A stretch of DNA of 63,072 bases from an uncultured Collinsella sp. (GCA_900544065.1 UQTR01000004.1:1-63072); one strand, 5' to 3'; counted from the first letter of the stretch, positions 1 to 13,114 are shown. A program made the numbers and translations. Notes: generated by a model not told the origin, from the letters alone.

Positions 1-3855
<3,855 letters not shown>

Positions 3856-4002
3856 GAACCGCACCTCGCGGCCCGCGGGACATGCGCTCTGAAGCGCGGT
3901 CCGGGCACGAGGATGCCCCCGAGTCATCTTTCCTATGCGCCATGCGGCCCTCAGGGCACGCCGGACGACCCAGGACACCGTAACGGTGGGCGCCGCCCAC
4001 CG

Positions 4003-4117
4003 GTCAGCGGCCAGAGCATGGGGGGCACGCCCGGTCCCGTTCCGAACCCGGAAGCTAAGCCCCATCGCGCCGAGAGTACTGCGGGGTCAGCCCGTGGGAG
4101 GCCAGGGCGCCGCTGAC
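4003..4117 (+). rRNA. rrf: 5S ribosomal RNA
   Basis: About 115 bases beginning GTCAGCGG and ending CCGCTGAC, so the two ends pair as the terminal 5S helix. Typical internal segments include CCCGTTCCGAACCCGGAAG and the GAGAGTACTG loop region. It follows the 23S gene by about 150 bases and precedes the operon terminator. Confidence 0.95.
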
Positions 4118-4152
4118 CGGTGGACGGCACCGAGCCGTACGCTTGGACTGAG

Positions 4153-4184
4153 AAGGGGGAGGCCTCGCGGCCTCCCCCTTTTTT
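4153..4184 (+). terminator. rRNA operon terminator
   Basis: A 12-bp stem (AAGGGGGAGGCC, 4153-4164, with its complement at 4169-4180) has a four-base loop and runs into TTTTTT. It is a classic intrinsic terminator about 35 bases after 5S. Confidence 0.93.
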
Positions 4185-4250
4185 GCGTTTTTTGGTCGCA
4201 AATGACACAGTTACACGAGTCGCTTTAGTTGCCTTTTTGAAGCTGTGCTT

Positions 4251-4817
4251 TTATTTAAAGACTATGAATCGAATTACAACAGCAATTGCTATGACCGTAA
4301 TAATCAAAAGCAGAATTGTCAGTCGATGCTGCTTGCGTCGTTTGCTTGACGAAACGAAGATCGACTTTCCTTTTTTTGGCGTTTCGAGATAGCGAGCCGA
4401 ATGCGTCAAGGTTTGCTTGGGCCGAGGCCCTCGTTGTTGATGAGTGACGGATTCTCTCATCGGCTCATCCTTATCTGCACTGTTTTTAGAGAGCGGCGCA
4501 TCTTTCAGATATACAGGGTCTCCCGAGGCCACGCCCATATTTTTGCGCCCCGTTTGTGCGTCCTCGAGTGTTTGATATCGATTTCTCGTTACATACTCGG
4601 GTTCGGGATCATTGATTGGCTCTTGCGAGATATGTGGGCGATGGAACCGTGCCGGCTGCTGGGTGGACTCTTCGCCCTGCGTCGGCATAAACCTGTTGTC
4701 CTGTCTTTGATCGTCCATGGTGCCCTTTAGCTCGTTATCAACAACGCTTACGCGCTCATTGTAAGCCCCGTGCCCGAATTTGCCAGGGACATACTCGCTA
4801 TTTAAGGCACGGTTCAA
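4251..4817 (-). CDS. hypothetical protein with C-terminal membrane anchor
   Basis: I do not recognise a family. The predicted 188-residue protein is polar and rich in Gln, Arg, Asp and Pro for its first 160 residues. It ends in a basic stretch (SSSKRRKQHR) followed by one strongly hydrophobic segment (LTILLLIITVIAIAVVIRFI), which suggests a tail-anchored cytoplasmic protein. The longest reading starts at TTG 4817; an ATG at 4718, with AAAGGG just upstream, is a plausible alternative and would give 155 residues. The gene is clearly more AT-rich than its neighbours and lies convergent to the rRNA operon, so it may be a recent acquisition. Function unknown. Confidence 0.5.
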   Translation of the reverse strand: MNRALNSEYVPGKFGHGAYNERVSVVDNELKGTMDDQRQDNRFMPTQGEESTQQPARFHRPHISQEPINDPEPEYVTRNRYQTLEDAQTGRKNMGVASGDPVYLKDAPLSKNSADKDEPMRESVTHQQRGPRPKQTLTHSARYLETPKKGKSIFVSSSKRRKQHRLTILLLIITVIAIAVVIRFIVFK

Positions 4818-4995
4818 AGAACCTTAATCTATCTAAAACCTTAGTCATGAACACTTAGATATGCTTATAGTAAGAGACTTAAAAAACTTTATAGTCGATG
4901 TATATATAAGAAGCGGTTGGGCATATATAAGAGCGTCAAAAGAAGTCCCAGTCACCTAGAAGATGGCTCGGCAGTCCTTTCAAGGAGTGGTAAAC

Positions 4996-5427
4996 ATGGC
5001 AAGCATGGTTCCTTATCGTTCGGTTTTTGGCGTTCGTCCTTCTGCTAGCTCGCTGTTCGATCTGTTTGATGATATGACCGACCTTGCAAACAACTCGATT
5101 GCTTCCAAGGCGTTCCCCGTTGACGTTGAGGATAAGGGCGACGGCTATGAGGTCAAGGCCTATCTGACGGGTGTCGCTAAGGATGACATCGATGTTGAGC
5201 TTAATGAAGGCCGTCTGTCCATTAGCGTGAACGTTGTGGAGGACGAGGAGAACGAGGGCAAGAACTACCTGCAGAAGGAGTTTAGCTCGTACAGCGCGAC
5301 GCGTGGCGTATATCTGAAGGACGCTTCGAGCGAGGGTCTCTCTGCTAAGTATGCTGACGGCATCCTCACCGTTACGGTTCCTAAGATCGTCGAGAAGAAG
5401 AACGTCACGAAGATCTCTATCGACTAA
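4996..5427 (+). CDS. Hsp20/alpha-crystallin small heat-shock protein
   Basis: A 143-residue small heat-shock chaperone that would bind unfolding proteins in the cytoplasm without ATP. The alpha-crystallin core spans about residues 38-140: it begins at FPVDVEDKGDGYEVKAYLTG, continues with the strand region of the DDIDVELNEGRLSISVNV type, and ends with GILTVTVPK, which matches the family's GVLTVTVPK-like signature. The start at 4996 was chosen because AAGGAG lies at 4982-4987, eight bases upstream; an earlier in-frame ATG at 4963 lacks such a site. The protein ends with a short I-S-I motif (KISID), comparable to the IXI motif that docks the C-terminal tail. I saw no CIRCE or HAIR operator in the AT-rich upstream region (4818-4995). 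Confidence 0.93.
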   Translation: MASMVPYRSVFGVRPSASSLFDLFDDMTDLANNSIASKAFPVDVEDKGDGYEVKAYLTGVAKDDIDVELNEGRLSISVNVVEDEENEGKNYLQKEFSSYSATRGVYLKDASSEGLSAKYADGILTVTVPKIVEKKNVTKISID

Positions 5428-5460
5428 CTTCGTTGGTGTTCTGCGCTATTTAAAGACAGC

Positions 5461-5494
5461 AAAAGGGGCTGGGAAGCGATTCCCGGCCCCTTTT
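5461..5494. terminator. bidirectional terminator between hsp20 and the MBL gene
   Basis: AAAAGGGGCTGGGA (5461-5474) pairs with TCCCGGCCCCTTTT (5481-5494). The A-run on one side and the T-run on the other allow it to serve both the plus-strand hsp20 gene and the minus-strand hydrolase gene that converge here. Confidence 0.85.
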
Positions 5495-5509
5495 GTTGTC
5501 TAGGACAGT

Positions 5510-6319
5510 CTATTGAATGGTTGCTGGCCGGTGCTGGCTGGCGGGGCGTATCGAGAGTTTTCGCGATCCATGGAGAAGGGTGGCGGAGCTGCCGACCTCG
5601 TCATCCAGGGTTGCGGCTAGAGCTTTGGCATAGCTTTTGACGGTAAGGCTTGGACGATTATTGTCCTGGCTGATGTGCATGGCGATGAGCTGTTCTGTGC
5701 GATCGGTAACAAGTTCTCGCGCGGCTTCGGCGGCTTGGTTGTTGGAGAGATGCCCCTTTGTGGACAGGATGCGCTCCTGAAGAAAGCGTGGGTACGGTCC
5801 TTCGCGCAACATAGTTACATCGTGGTTGCTTTCGAGCGCGAGAACTCGACAGTCTTTGAGGATGCCTATGGCCTTGCTCGACAACTCTCCGGTGTCGGTG
5901 GCAAACCCAATGGAATCATCGAGAGCATTGAATCGATAGCCGACAGGATTGATGACATCGTGCGATGTTGAGTAGGTTTGTACCTGGATGCCGGCAATGG
6001 GGAGTGTGTCGCCGGGGTCAAATTCCTCCACGGGCAGGTGCGCGAGGTTTTCTTTGCATGAAAGGGTGTCCCTACTGGCAAAGAGGGGACCATGCCAGTG
6101 CTTGCACCATACATCGAGCCCCTTGATATGGTCTCCATGCTCATGAGTGATTACAAGAGCGGCGACGTCGTCTGCCGAGAGGCCAAGCTCCGCCATGCGT
6201 TTAAGTGTCTCGCGGCGGGACAGGCCGTTATCGATCATGATGAGCCCCTGAGGCCCCTCGACGAGTGCGCAGTTGCCTTTTGAGCCGCTGCCGAGGATAT
6301 GAAGGTGCAGGCGAGACAT
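5510..6319 (-). CDS. YycJ/WalJ-type metallo-beta-lactamase fold hydrolase
   Basis: A 269-residue metallo-hydrolase. The N-terminus (LHILGSGSKGNCALVE) and the zinc-binding motif HEHGDH at residues 59-64 match the YycJ/WalJ group, whose members are proposed double-strand DNA exonucleases linked to DNA maintenance. Later metal-ligand regions include YSTSHDV and FATDTGEL, as usual for the fold. The frame is open 27 codons further upstream, but homologues start at MSRLHLHILGSGS and GGAA precedes this ATG at 6319. It is transcribed divergently from tilS, with 48 bases between the two starts. The exact substrate cannot be read from sequence. Confidence 0.85.
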   Translation of the reverse strand: MSRLHLHILGSGSKGNCALVEGPQGLIMIDNGLSRRETLKRMAELGLSADDVAALVITHEHGDHIKGLDVWCKHWHGPLFASRDTLSCKENLAHLPVEEFDPGDTLPIAGIQVQTYSTSHDVINPVGYRFNALDDSIGFATDTGELSSKAIGILKDCRVLALESNHDVTMLREGPYPRFLQERILSTKGHLSNNQAAEAARELVTDRTEQLIAMHISQDNNRPSLTVKSYAKALAATLDDEVGSSATLLHGSRKLSIRPASQHRPATIQ

Positions 6320-6367
6320 AAGATTCCAAAGGATACAATGGGTGCGGACGAATAGAGGAGGAAGCGA

Positions 6368-7909
6368 ATGCCAACGGTATCTCAGCACTATGGACATCAT
6401 GCCGCGCCGAGGACGGATAAGAACGTTCTGGCAACGCGGCAGACCGCTGCCCCCGTAGTGCTCATGGTATCAGGCGGTGCGGACTCGACGGCGCTGCTCC
6501 TTATGGCTTGCACATCAAAGCTGGATATCCAGGACGGGCGCGGCATCGCTTCCATTGCACGCGAGCGTTTGCACGTGCTGCATGTGAACCATCATCTGCG
6601 CGGGGAGGCATCCGATGGCGACGAGGCCTTTGTACGTGATTTGTGCGTGCAATACGGCATGCCGCTGTGCGTTGAGCATGCCTATTTTGATGACGAATCG
6701 GGCAATATCGAGGCCGCGGCCCGCGAGGTGCGCTATGCCGCGGCACGGAGATATGTTCGCGAACTTTGTGCCGAATCGGGCGCACCGCGGACGGCGGCTC
6801 GTATCTGTACCGCGCATACCTCGTCGGACCGCGCGGAAACATTTTTGATGAATGCCATTAAAGGGTCGGGTCCCGCGGGTCTATCAAGCATTCCACGCCG
6901 TCGGAACATTGTGGTGCGCCCCTTGCTCGACCTCACGCATGATGAGCTCGTGAGCTATCTGCAGGTGCACGGTCAGCCATGGCGGGAAGATGAAAGCAAC
7001 GAGGACGTTTCGTACCTGCGTAACTATGTGCGCCATCGGGTGATGCCGGTGGTGGCGCAGCGCAACACGAACGTCTGTAAGACGATTGGCGCCGCCTGCG
7101 AGATCTTAGGCGATGAGGATGCCTTTCTTTCCCAGCTTTCGGCACAGTCGTTTCGAAGCTGCCTGCGCAAGGAAGCGGCGGGCGCACTGGTGCTCGATGC
7201 GCGCCGTCTTGCCGCCGCTGAGGTTGTGATTGCACGGCGTATCGTGCGGTTGGCGATTAAGCGCATCGATCCCGACGCGCGACCGGAGATGCGGCACGTG
7301 GAGCGCGTGCTCTCCTGTGTCGCTGCGGGCTCGGGCTCGGTAACGCTTCCTGCGGGAATTGATGCCCGTGTGGAGTTTGGCATGCTGGCGTTCAAGGCCC
7401 CGGCGGCGCGCGAGGGCTTAGTGGCCGACTGGATCTCCGTTCCCGGTCGTCTGCCGCTGGGGGCGGGGCGTATGCTGACAGCAGAGCCGATGGCTGTGGA
7501 ACCGGGGCGCGATATCGTGCACCGTGCCCGCGAGCTTGCTGCTGCCGGAGAGGTTGCGGCCTTGGTGGATGCGGCGGCCCTGGGGTTCGCCGACCGCGAT
7601 AGCGAGCGGATGCTAGCCGGCTCGCGCGGGGAGATTCCCGCCGAGGCGCGATTGGCGCGCCTGTGGGTGGATAGCCCTGTGCCGGGAGACGTGATGTGCC
7701 CGTTGGGGATGAGTGGGCGAAGCAAGAAAGTATCCGACTTGCTAGGAGAGGCCCGCATTCCCGTTTCCGAGCGCGCCGGCGTACCCATGGTGAGGACGGC
7801 GCCGGGGGGTGCTGTGGTGTGGGTCGCCGGAGTTCGCGCGGACGAGCGTTTTAAGTGCACGGCTGCAACGCGCGTGGCATATCTGCTCCGCGTAGTCGAT
7901 GCGGAATAG
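6368..7909 (+). CDS. tilS: tRNA(Ile)-lysidine synthetase TilS
   Basis: A 513-residue enzyme that attaches lysine to C34 of the tRNA-Ile with a CAU anticodon, using ATP, so that it reads AUA. The PP-loop SGGADS is at residues 35-40 and the TilS-typical HVNHHLRG is at 72-79, followed by the TSSDRAETFLMNAIKGSG region. A C-terminal TilS_C-type domain is suggested by the last 80 residues (SKKVSDLLGEARIP). GGAGGAAG stands just ahead of the ATG. It is the first gene of the tilS-hpt-ftsH run, an arrangement widely conserved in Gram-positive bacteria. Confidence 0.95.
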   Translation: MPTVSQHYGHHAAPRTDKNVLATRQTAAPVVLMVSGGADSTALLLMACTSKLDIQDGRGIASIARERLHVLHVNHHLRGEASDGDEAFVRDLCVQYGMPLCVEHAYFDDESGNIEAAAREVRYAAARRYVRELCAESGAPRTAARICTAHTSSDRAETFLMNAIKGSGPAGLSSIPRRRNIVVRPLLDLTHDELVSYLQVHGQPWREDESNEDVSYLRNYVRHRVMPVVAQRNTNVCKTIGAACEILGDEDAFLSQLSAQSFRSCLRKEAAGALVLDARRLAAAEVVIARRIVRLAIKRIDPDARPEMRHVERVLSCVAAGSGSVTLPAGIDARVEFGMLAFKAPAAREGLVADWISVPGRLPLGAGRMLTAEPMAVEPGRDIVHRARELAAAGEVAALVDAAALGFADRDSERMLAGSRGEIPAEARLARLWVDSPVPGDVMCPLGMSGRSKKVSDLLGEARIPVSERAGVPMVRTAPGGAVVWVAGVRADERFKCTAATRVAYLLRVVDAE

Positions 7910-8056
7910 CGTCCCACGCCAGCTATTCTGTGCGACGTTGACGGTATTCCCGCACTGATGGTGCGCGGGCTGGAAAATATACCCCGTGCGCTGCTAGAAT
8001 GTGTAGTTCGCGTCCATACGGCGGTGTGTGGGCGATAAGCACAAGAAAGGGTTGTC

Positions 8057-8605
8057 ATGGCTTCTCAACATCCGGATATCGAGAAGGTTCTGTTTACGCA
8101 GGAGGATATCGACGGTATCGTCTCTCGCCTAGGCGAGCAGATTACGCGCGACTACGCGGGTAAGGATCTGGTACTGATTGCGGTCCTGCGCGGCGCCGTG
8201 GTCTTTATGGGCGACCTGATGCGCAAGATCGAGCTGCCGACCAACATCGATTTCATGGCTGTTTCGAGCTATGGCGACGGTGTGAAGTCCTCGGGCATCG
8301 TGCGTATCATTAAGGACCTGGATATCGACATCCGCGGTCGCGACGTGCTGATCGTCGAGGACATTCTGGACTCGGGCCTGACGCTCAAGTACCTGATGAA
8401 GAACCTCGAGAGCCGCAAGCCCGCTTCTCTGGAGGTCGCCGCCTTCCTGTGGAAGGACGTTGAGGACCGCACCTCAGCCATCACGCCCAAGTATGTTGGA
8501 ACCCATTGCCCCGATGCCTTCGTGGTGGGCTACGGCCTCGACTATGCCGAGCGCTATCGTAACCTTCCGTATCTGGGCATTTTGAAACCGGAGGTTTATT
8601 CGTAA
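8057..8605 (+). CDS. hpt: hypoxanthine phosphoribosyltransferase
   Basis: A 182-residue purine-salvage enzyme that converts hypoxanthine or guanine plus PRPP to IMP or GMP. The PRPP-binding loop VLIVEDILDSGLTL is at residues 97-110 and the flexible-loop region SSYGDGVKSSG is at 70-80, as in Gram-positive Hpt proteins. GAAAGGG lies ahead of the ATG. It is followed by ftsH after one base, so the two are almost certainly co-transcribed and translationally coupled. Confidence 0.96.
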   Translation: MASQHPDIEKVLFTQEDIDGIVSRLGEQITRDYAGKDLVLIAVLRGAVVFMGDLMRKIELPTNIDFMAVSSYGDGVKSSGIVRIIKDLDIDIRGRDVLIVEDILDSGLTLKYLMKNLESRKPASLEVAAFLWKDVEDRTSAITPKYVGTHCPDAFVVGYGLDYAERYRNLPYLGILKPEVYS

Positions 8606-8606
8606 G

Positions 8607-10745
8607 ATGCCCGACGACCGTAACGATAACAATTCCCAGACTCCCCGGGAGCCTAAGATCCCGGGGATGCCCGGAGGCAAGAAGCCCACGCGTACGGGCT
8701 GGCTGTATTTTATTTTGGCTTGCGCGCTTCTGGGCTACGCCTTCTTTAACATGGGCTCCGGCTTTGCCAATTCCAGCAATACCGTAAAGCTCGCGACGAG
8801 CGAGATGGTCAACGCCATTAAGCAGGATCGCGTCGAAGATTTGACCTATACGGTTCAAGACGGAAGCGTGGCGGGTCATTACTGGAAGACAAAAAAGGAC
8901 AAGGGCGACACGAGCGAGCTCAAGAGCTTCTCCTCGACCTATGTCGGCTCCGATTCGCTTGCCGAGCTTATGGCGGAGCACCCCGATACCAAGTACATCG
9001 TCAACACCAACGATCCCGATTTTTGGGGCGACTTGGCGATGAGTGTGCTTCCGACGATTGCCTTGATCGCCATCATGTTCTACTTTATGCGCCAGATGAT
9101 GGGCGCCAACAACAGGAACATGCAGTTTGGCAAGACCAACGCCAAGACCAACGAGGCAACGCGTCCCAAGGTCAAGTTCGAGGACGTTGCCGGCGTGGAC
9201 GAGGCCGTCGAGGAGCTCGAGGAGATTCGCGACTTCCTGAGCGATCCGGACCGCTATCGCAAACTGGGTGCCAAGATTCCGCGTGGCGTTTTGCTGGTGG
9301 GCCCTCCGGGTACCGGTAAGACGCTGCTGGCCAAGGCCGTTGCCGGCGAGGCGGGCGTGCCGTTCTTTAGCATCTCGGGTTCTGACTTTGTCGAGATGTT
9401 CGTGGGCGTTGGCGCCAGCCGCGTGCGCGACCTTTTTAAGGAGGCCAAGTCTCAGGCTCCGTCGATCATCTTTATTGACGAGATCGATGCCGTGGGACGT
9501 CAGCGCGGAGCCGGTTTGGGCGGCGGCCACGACGAGCGCGAGCAGACGCTCAACCAGCTGCTGGTCGAGATGGACGGCTTTGAGGAGAGCGAGTCGGTCA
9601 TCCTGATCGCTGCGACCAACCGTCCTGACATTCTGGACCCGGCATTGCTGCGCCCCGGTCGTTTTGACCGCCAAGTCACGGTTGACCGTCCGGATGTGAA
9701 GGGCCGCGAGCAGATCTTGCGCGTGCATGCCGAGAACAAGCCGATGGACGAGGACGTTAAGTTTGAGAAGCTCGCCCAGATGACCGTTGGCTTTACTGGT
9801 GCCGATTTGGCAAACCTGCTCAACGAGTCTGCGCTGCTGGCCGCTCGCCGTCATCGTTCTGTGATCTCGATGGACGAGGTCGAGGAGTCGATGGAGCGCG
9901 TGATTGCCGGACCGCAACGCAAGGGTCGCGTGATGACCGAAGCCGAGCGCAGCACGATTGCCTACCATGAGAGCGGCCACGCCCTGGTGGGTCACATCCT
10001 GGAGCACTCCGATCCGGTCCACAAGATCTCGATTGTCAGCCGCGGTCAGGCCCTGGGCTACACACTGCAGCTTCCGCAGGAGGATCACTTCCTCAAGACC
10101 AAGAACGAGATGCTCGACGAGCTCGCCGTGTTCTTGGGCGGTCGCGTTGCCGAGGAGCTCATGTGCGATGACATCACGTCGGGCGCGAGCAACGACCTGG
10201 AACGCGCGACCAAGATGGCGCGCGAGATGGTCACGCGCCTGGGCATGAGCGAGGAGCTGGGCACGCAGGTCTTTGGCGAGGCGCAGCATCAGGTGTTCCT
10301 GGGCCGCGACTATGCCGATCACCAGGATTACTCCGAGGAGACGGCGCGCCGCATCGATATCGAGGTTCAGCGCATCATGCGCGAAGCCCATCGCCGTGCG
10401 GTCGAGATTTTGGATGCCCGCCGCGATCAGCTCGATCTGATGGCGAAGGTGCTGCTTGAGCGCGAGACCGTCGAAGGCGACGCCGTGAACGCCCTGCTCG
10501 ACAACGAGTGGAATGCCCACCTTGAGTGCGAGGGCGATATCCTGGCGGCCAAGGAGGAGCGCAATGCCAAGGCGGCCGGCATGCCGACCAAGAAGCGCGC
10601 GCCTCGTATGAGCGAGGAGGAGCTGGCGGCTGATGCCGCGGCCTTTGCGCAGGCGGCCATGCAGGAGGATGCCGAAGCCGCATCCGATGATGCCGGTGAT
10701 GGCAATGCTGCCAACGCTGACGGCAACACCGACGCCGACAAATAG
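8607..10745 (+). CDS. ftsH: ATP-dependent zinc metalloprotease FtsH
   Basis: A 712-residue membrane-bound AAA+ protease that degrades misfolded and short-lived membrane and cytosolic proteins. Two membrane segments (about residues 32-50 and 143-162) flank an extracytoplasmic domain. The AAA+ module has Walker A GPPGTGKT at 232-239, Walker B IIFIDEIDA near 290 and a second region of homology. The zinc site HESGH is at 454-458. The C-terminal tail from about 660 is Ala/Asp/Glu-rich and probably disordered. GGAGG at 8590-8594 inside the end of hpt provides the ribosome binding site. Confidence 0.97.
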   Translation: MPDDRNDNNSQTPREPKIPGMPGGKKPTRTGWLYFILACALLGYAFFNMGSGFANSSNTVKLATSEMVNAIKQDRVEDLTYTVQDGSVAGHYWKTKKDKGDTSELKSFSSTYVGSDSLAELMAEHPDTKYIVNTNDPDFWGDLAMSVLPTIALIAIMFYFMRQMMGANNRNMQFGKTNAKTNEATRPKVKFEDVAGVDEAVEELEEIRDFLSDPDRYRKLGAKIPRGVLLVGPPGTGKTLLAKAVAGEAGVPFFSISGSDFVEMFVGVGASRVRDLFKEAKSQAPSIIFIDEIDAVGRQRGAGLGGGHDEREQTLNQLLVEMDGFEESESVILIAATNRPDILDPALLRPGRFDRQVTVDRPDVKGREQILRVHAENKPMDEDVKFEKLAQMTVGFTGADLANLLNESALLAARRHRSVISMDEVEESMERVIAGPQRKGRVMTEAERSTIAYHESGHALVGHILEHSDPVHKISIVSRGQALGYTLQLPQEDHFLKTKNEMLDELAVFLGGRVAEELMCDDITSGASNDLERATKMAREMVTRLGMSEELGTQVFGEAQHQVFLGRDYADHQDYSEETARRIDIEVQRIMREAHRRAVEILDARRDQLDLMAKVLLERETVEGDAVNALLDNEWNAHLECEGDILAAKEERNAKAAGMPTKKRAPRMSEEELAADAAAFAQAAMQEDAEAASDDAGDGNAANADGNTDADK

Positions 10746-10756
10746 TTCTTGTAGCG

Positions 10757-10793
10757 AAAGCCTCCGCGGGGAAACCTGTGGAGGCTTTTCTTT
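10757..10793 (+). terminator. terminator after ftsH
   Basis: AAAGCCTCC (10757-10765) pairs with GGAGGCTTT (10780-10788) and is followed by TCTTTT. It closes the tilS-hpt-ftsH unit. Confidence 0.8.
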
Positions 10794-10802
10794 TGAGCGA
10801 TA

Positions 10803-10864
10803 TGTTGATTGGGGACAGACTTAAATGAGCGTTTTCACGCATTTAAGTCTGTCCCCAATCAACA
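10803..10864. repeat. perfect palindromic element with GGGGACAGAC core
   Basis: Two 25-bp arms (10803-10827 and 10840-10864) are exact inverse complements around a 12-base loop. The inner core is GGGGACAGACTTAAATG. The element stands between the ftsH terminator and the promoter region of the next gene. GGGGACAG cores occur in REP-like elements linked to Y1-type (REP-associated) transposases in other bacteria; whether this one belongs with them is inference. Confidence 0.9.
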
Positions 10865-10923
10865 TTGCTGCGGCGCTTTGCTCGACTAAAGCGTACAATA
10901 GCGCCTATGCGAAAGGGGAACAG

Positions 10924-12108
10924 ATGATCAACGAAACCATGTATGCTCGCGGTGCGGAGAGCTCCATCATCCGTGAGATTTTTAGCTATGGCCTTGAGCG
11001 CAAGGCGCAAATCGGCGCGGAAAACGTGTTCGATTTCTCGCTGGGCAACCCGAGCGTTCCTGCTCCCGCTGCCGTCGCGGAGTCCATCAAAAAGGCGCTT
11101 GAACTGCCGAGTGACCAGCTGCACGGTTATACGCCCGCTCCGGGCCTGCCGCAGTGCCGTACCGCCGTCGCCGACTCGCTCAACCGTCGCTTTGGCACGA
11201 GCTATGAAGGCAAGGACGTCTTTATGACGGTGGGTGCGGCGGCTTCGCTCACCTGCACGCTCAATGCCGTTACGAACCCGGGTGACGAGGTCATTGTTAT
11301 CGCCCCGTACTTCCCGGAGTATCGCGTGTGGATTGAGAAGGCCGGCTGTATGTGTGTCGAGGCGCTCGCCGATGAAGATACGTTCCAGCTGAGCGTGGAT
11401 AACGTGCTCAAGGCGATTACCGATAAGACCGCTGCCGTCATTATCGACTCACCCAACAATCCGACCGGTGCCGTATATACACGCGACACGCTGACGCGAC
11501 TGGCCAATGTTCTGCGCGAGGCCAACGCTCAGCGCGATCCCGAGAATCCGATAATGCTCATCTCTGATGAGCCGTACCGCGAGATCGTGTACGGTGCCGA
11601 GGTGCCTTGGGTGCCTTCGATCTACGAGAACACCGTGGTGTGCTACTCGTATTCCAAGTCGCTTTCGCTACCGGGCGAGCGCGTCGGATGGATCTTGGTT
11701 CCCAACACCAATCCGCAGGCTGCCCGTCTGATGCCGGCTGTTGCGGGTGCTGCCCGTACGCTGGGTTTTGTATGCTCACCGGCACTCTTCCAGCGCGTAA
11801 TTATCGACTGCATCGATGAGCCGAGTGACGTTGAGGCCTATGCACGCAACCGCACCGCGCTTACCGACGCACTAGCGGAGTATGGCTACACCTATGTTGA
11901 GCCGGATGGCGCGTTCTACCTATGGGTGAAAGCGTTGGAGCCCGATGCGAATGCGTTTTGCGAGCGCGCAAAGAAGTATGAGTTGCTTGCGGTTCCCTCG
12001 GACAGCTTTGGTATGCCGGGTTGGTTCCGCCTGGGCTATTGCGTGAGTTACGAAACGATTGTCAATTCGCTACCCGCTTGGAAACAGTTGGCGGACGAGT
12101 ATCGTTAA
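10924..12108 (+). CDS. class I/II PLP-dependent aminotransferase
   Basis: A 394-residue fold-type I aminotransferase. Visible landmarks are the substrate-region SPNNPTGAVY, the PLP-lysine segment SYSKSLSLPGER with Lys245, and a conserved Arg-containing C-terminal region (PGWFRLGYCVS). These support aspartate/tyrosine-type aminotransferases, but the amino acid specificity cannot be assigned. The start at ATG 10924 follows GAAAGGGGAACAG; an earlier in-frame start would fall inside the palindromic element. The gene appears to be monocistronic. Confidence 0.9.
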   Translation: MINETMYARGAESSIIREIFSYGLERKAQIGAENVFDFSLGNPSVPAPAAVAESIKKALELPSDQLHGYTPAPGLPQCRTAVADSLNRRFGTSYEGKDVFMTVGAAASLTCTLNAVTNPGDEVIVIAPYFPEYRVWIEKAGCMCVEALADEDTFQLSVDNVLKAITDKTAAVIIDSPNNPTGAVYTRDTLTRLANVLREANAQRDPENPIMLISDEPYREIVYGAEVPWVPSIYENTVVCYSYSKSLSLPGERVGWILVPNTNPQAARLMPAVAGAARTLGFVCSPALFQRVIIDCIDEPSDVEAYARNRTALTDALAEYGYTYVEPDGAFYLWVKALEPDANAFCERAKKYELLAVPSDSFGMPGWFRLGYCVSYETIVNSLPAWKQLADEYR

Positions 12109-12273
12109 AAGTAAAGCGCTCTGCCTACAATGTTTTACGTGAAACGGGGTTTGGTGTTAAGCCGGACCCCGTTGTCATGGACGTTGTGTCTTTGGGATGG
12201 AGTGGTTTTACGACTATCGAAGGCTATGCGTACAATGAATATAAGCGACGGCCGTGCCAGATAAGGAGACCTG

Positions 12274-13095
12274 ATGCCCTACCTGCTTTCTTGTGACATT
12301 CATACCCATACGATGTTCTCTGCGCATGCATATTCGACCATTGAGGAGAATGTGTACTGGGCGGCAGAGCGTGGCCTGCAGGTGCTCGGATCTGCCGACC
12401 ATCTGAGCTCTATGGTTACGGCTTGCCCCAATGACCTGCGCAGTTATCAGTTCTTTATCAACCAGGATATCTGGCCGCGCATTTGGAGCGGCGTGCTGGT
12501 GCTGCGTGGTGCCGAGGCCGATATCGTTTCGCTGGACGGAAGCCTGTTTGGCGAGGACACTCCTGTCACACTCGATATCGCCGGCGATTCGTACAGCCGT
12601 CAGCATTCACTGTTCGATTTGGTTACGCGTAATTTGGATTATTTGGTTGCAAGCGTGCATAATCCGCAGATTGCTGAGGGCGCGACGCTGGCCCAGACGA
12701 CCGAGATGTATATCAATGCCTTGGAACACCCCAAGGTGTTCATGCTGGGCCACGCGGGTCGCTCGGGCGTGCCGTTCGATATCGACGAGGTGCTGTTGGC
12801 AGCTAAGGCCAAGCACAAGATTATCGAGATCAACAACCATAGTCTTGAACACGGTGTCGACACTGAGCATTGGGCCGTATGCCGCAAGATCGCCGAGCGC
12901 TGCGCTGAGCTGGGCGTGGGCATTGGCGTTTCGACCGATGCGCACATTGGCATGGCAATTGGTAGGCTCGATTACGCTCGCAAGATGCTCGACGAGATTC
13001 ACTTCCCGTTGGATCTGATCGTGACGCGCGATCGCGAGACGCTGCTGCGCGAGATGGCGGCAGCCGGCGTGTGCGACCTGCGCAAGGGGATGTAG
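12274..13095 (+). CDS. PHP-domain phosphoesterase (YcdX-like)
   Basis: A 273-residue member of the polymerase-and-histidinol-phosphatase superfamily, a TIM-like barrel using three metal ions for phosphoester hydrolysis. The first metal motif DIHTHTMFSAHA holds His10, His12 and His17. Others follow in SADHLSS, VASVHNP, MLGHAG, EINNHS and STDAHIG, which match the order in YcdX-type phosphatases. AAGGAG precedes the ATG. The physiological substrate is unknown. The 165 bases upstream contain a hairpin around 12141-12170 that may end the preceding aminotransferase transcript. Confidence 0.88.
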   Translation: MPYLLSCDIHTHTMFSAHAYSTIEENVYWAAERGLQVLGSADHLSSMVTACPNDLRSYQFFINQDIWPRIWSGVLVLRGAEADIVSLDGSLFGEDTPVTLDIAGDSYSRQHSLFDLVTRNLDYLVASVHNPQIAEGATLAQTTEMYINALEHPKVFMLGHAGRSGVPFDIDEVLLAAKAKHKIIEINNHSLEHGVDTEHWAVCRKIAERCAELGVGIGVSTDAHIGMAIGRLDYARKMLDEIHFPLDLIVTRDRETLLREMAAAGVCDLRKGM

Positions 13096-13114
13096 CGGAA
13101 TTTATAAACCAAGC

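Noticed and set aside
12021..12296. 91-codon frame between the aminotransferase and PHP genes
   Set aside because: It overlaps both real genes in another frame and has no family-like sequence.
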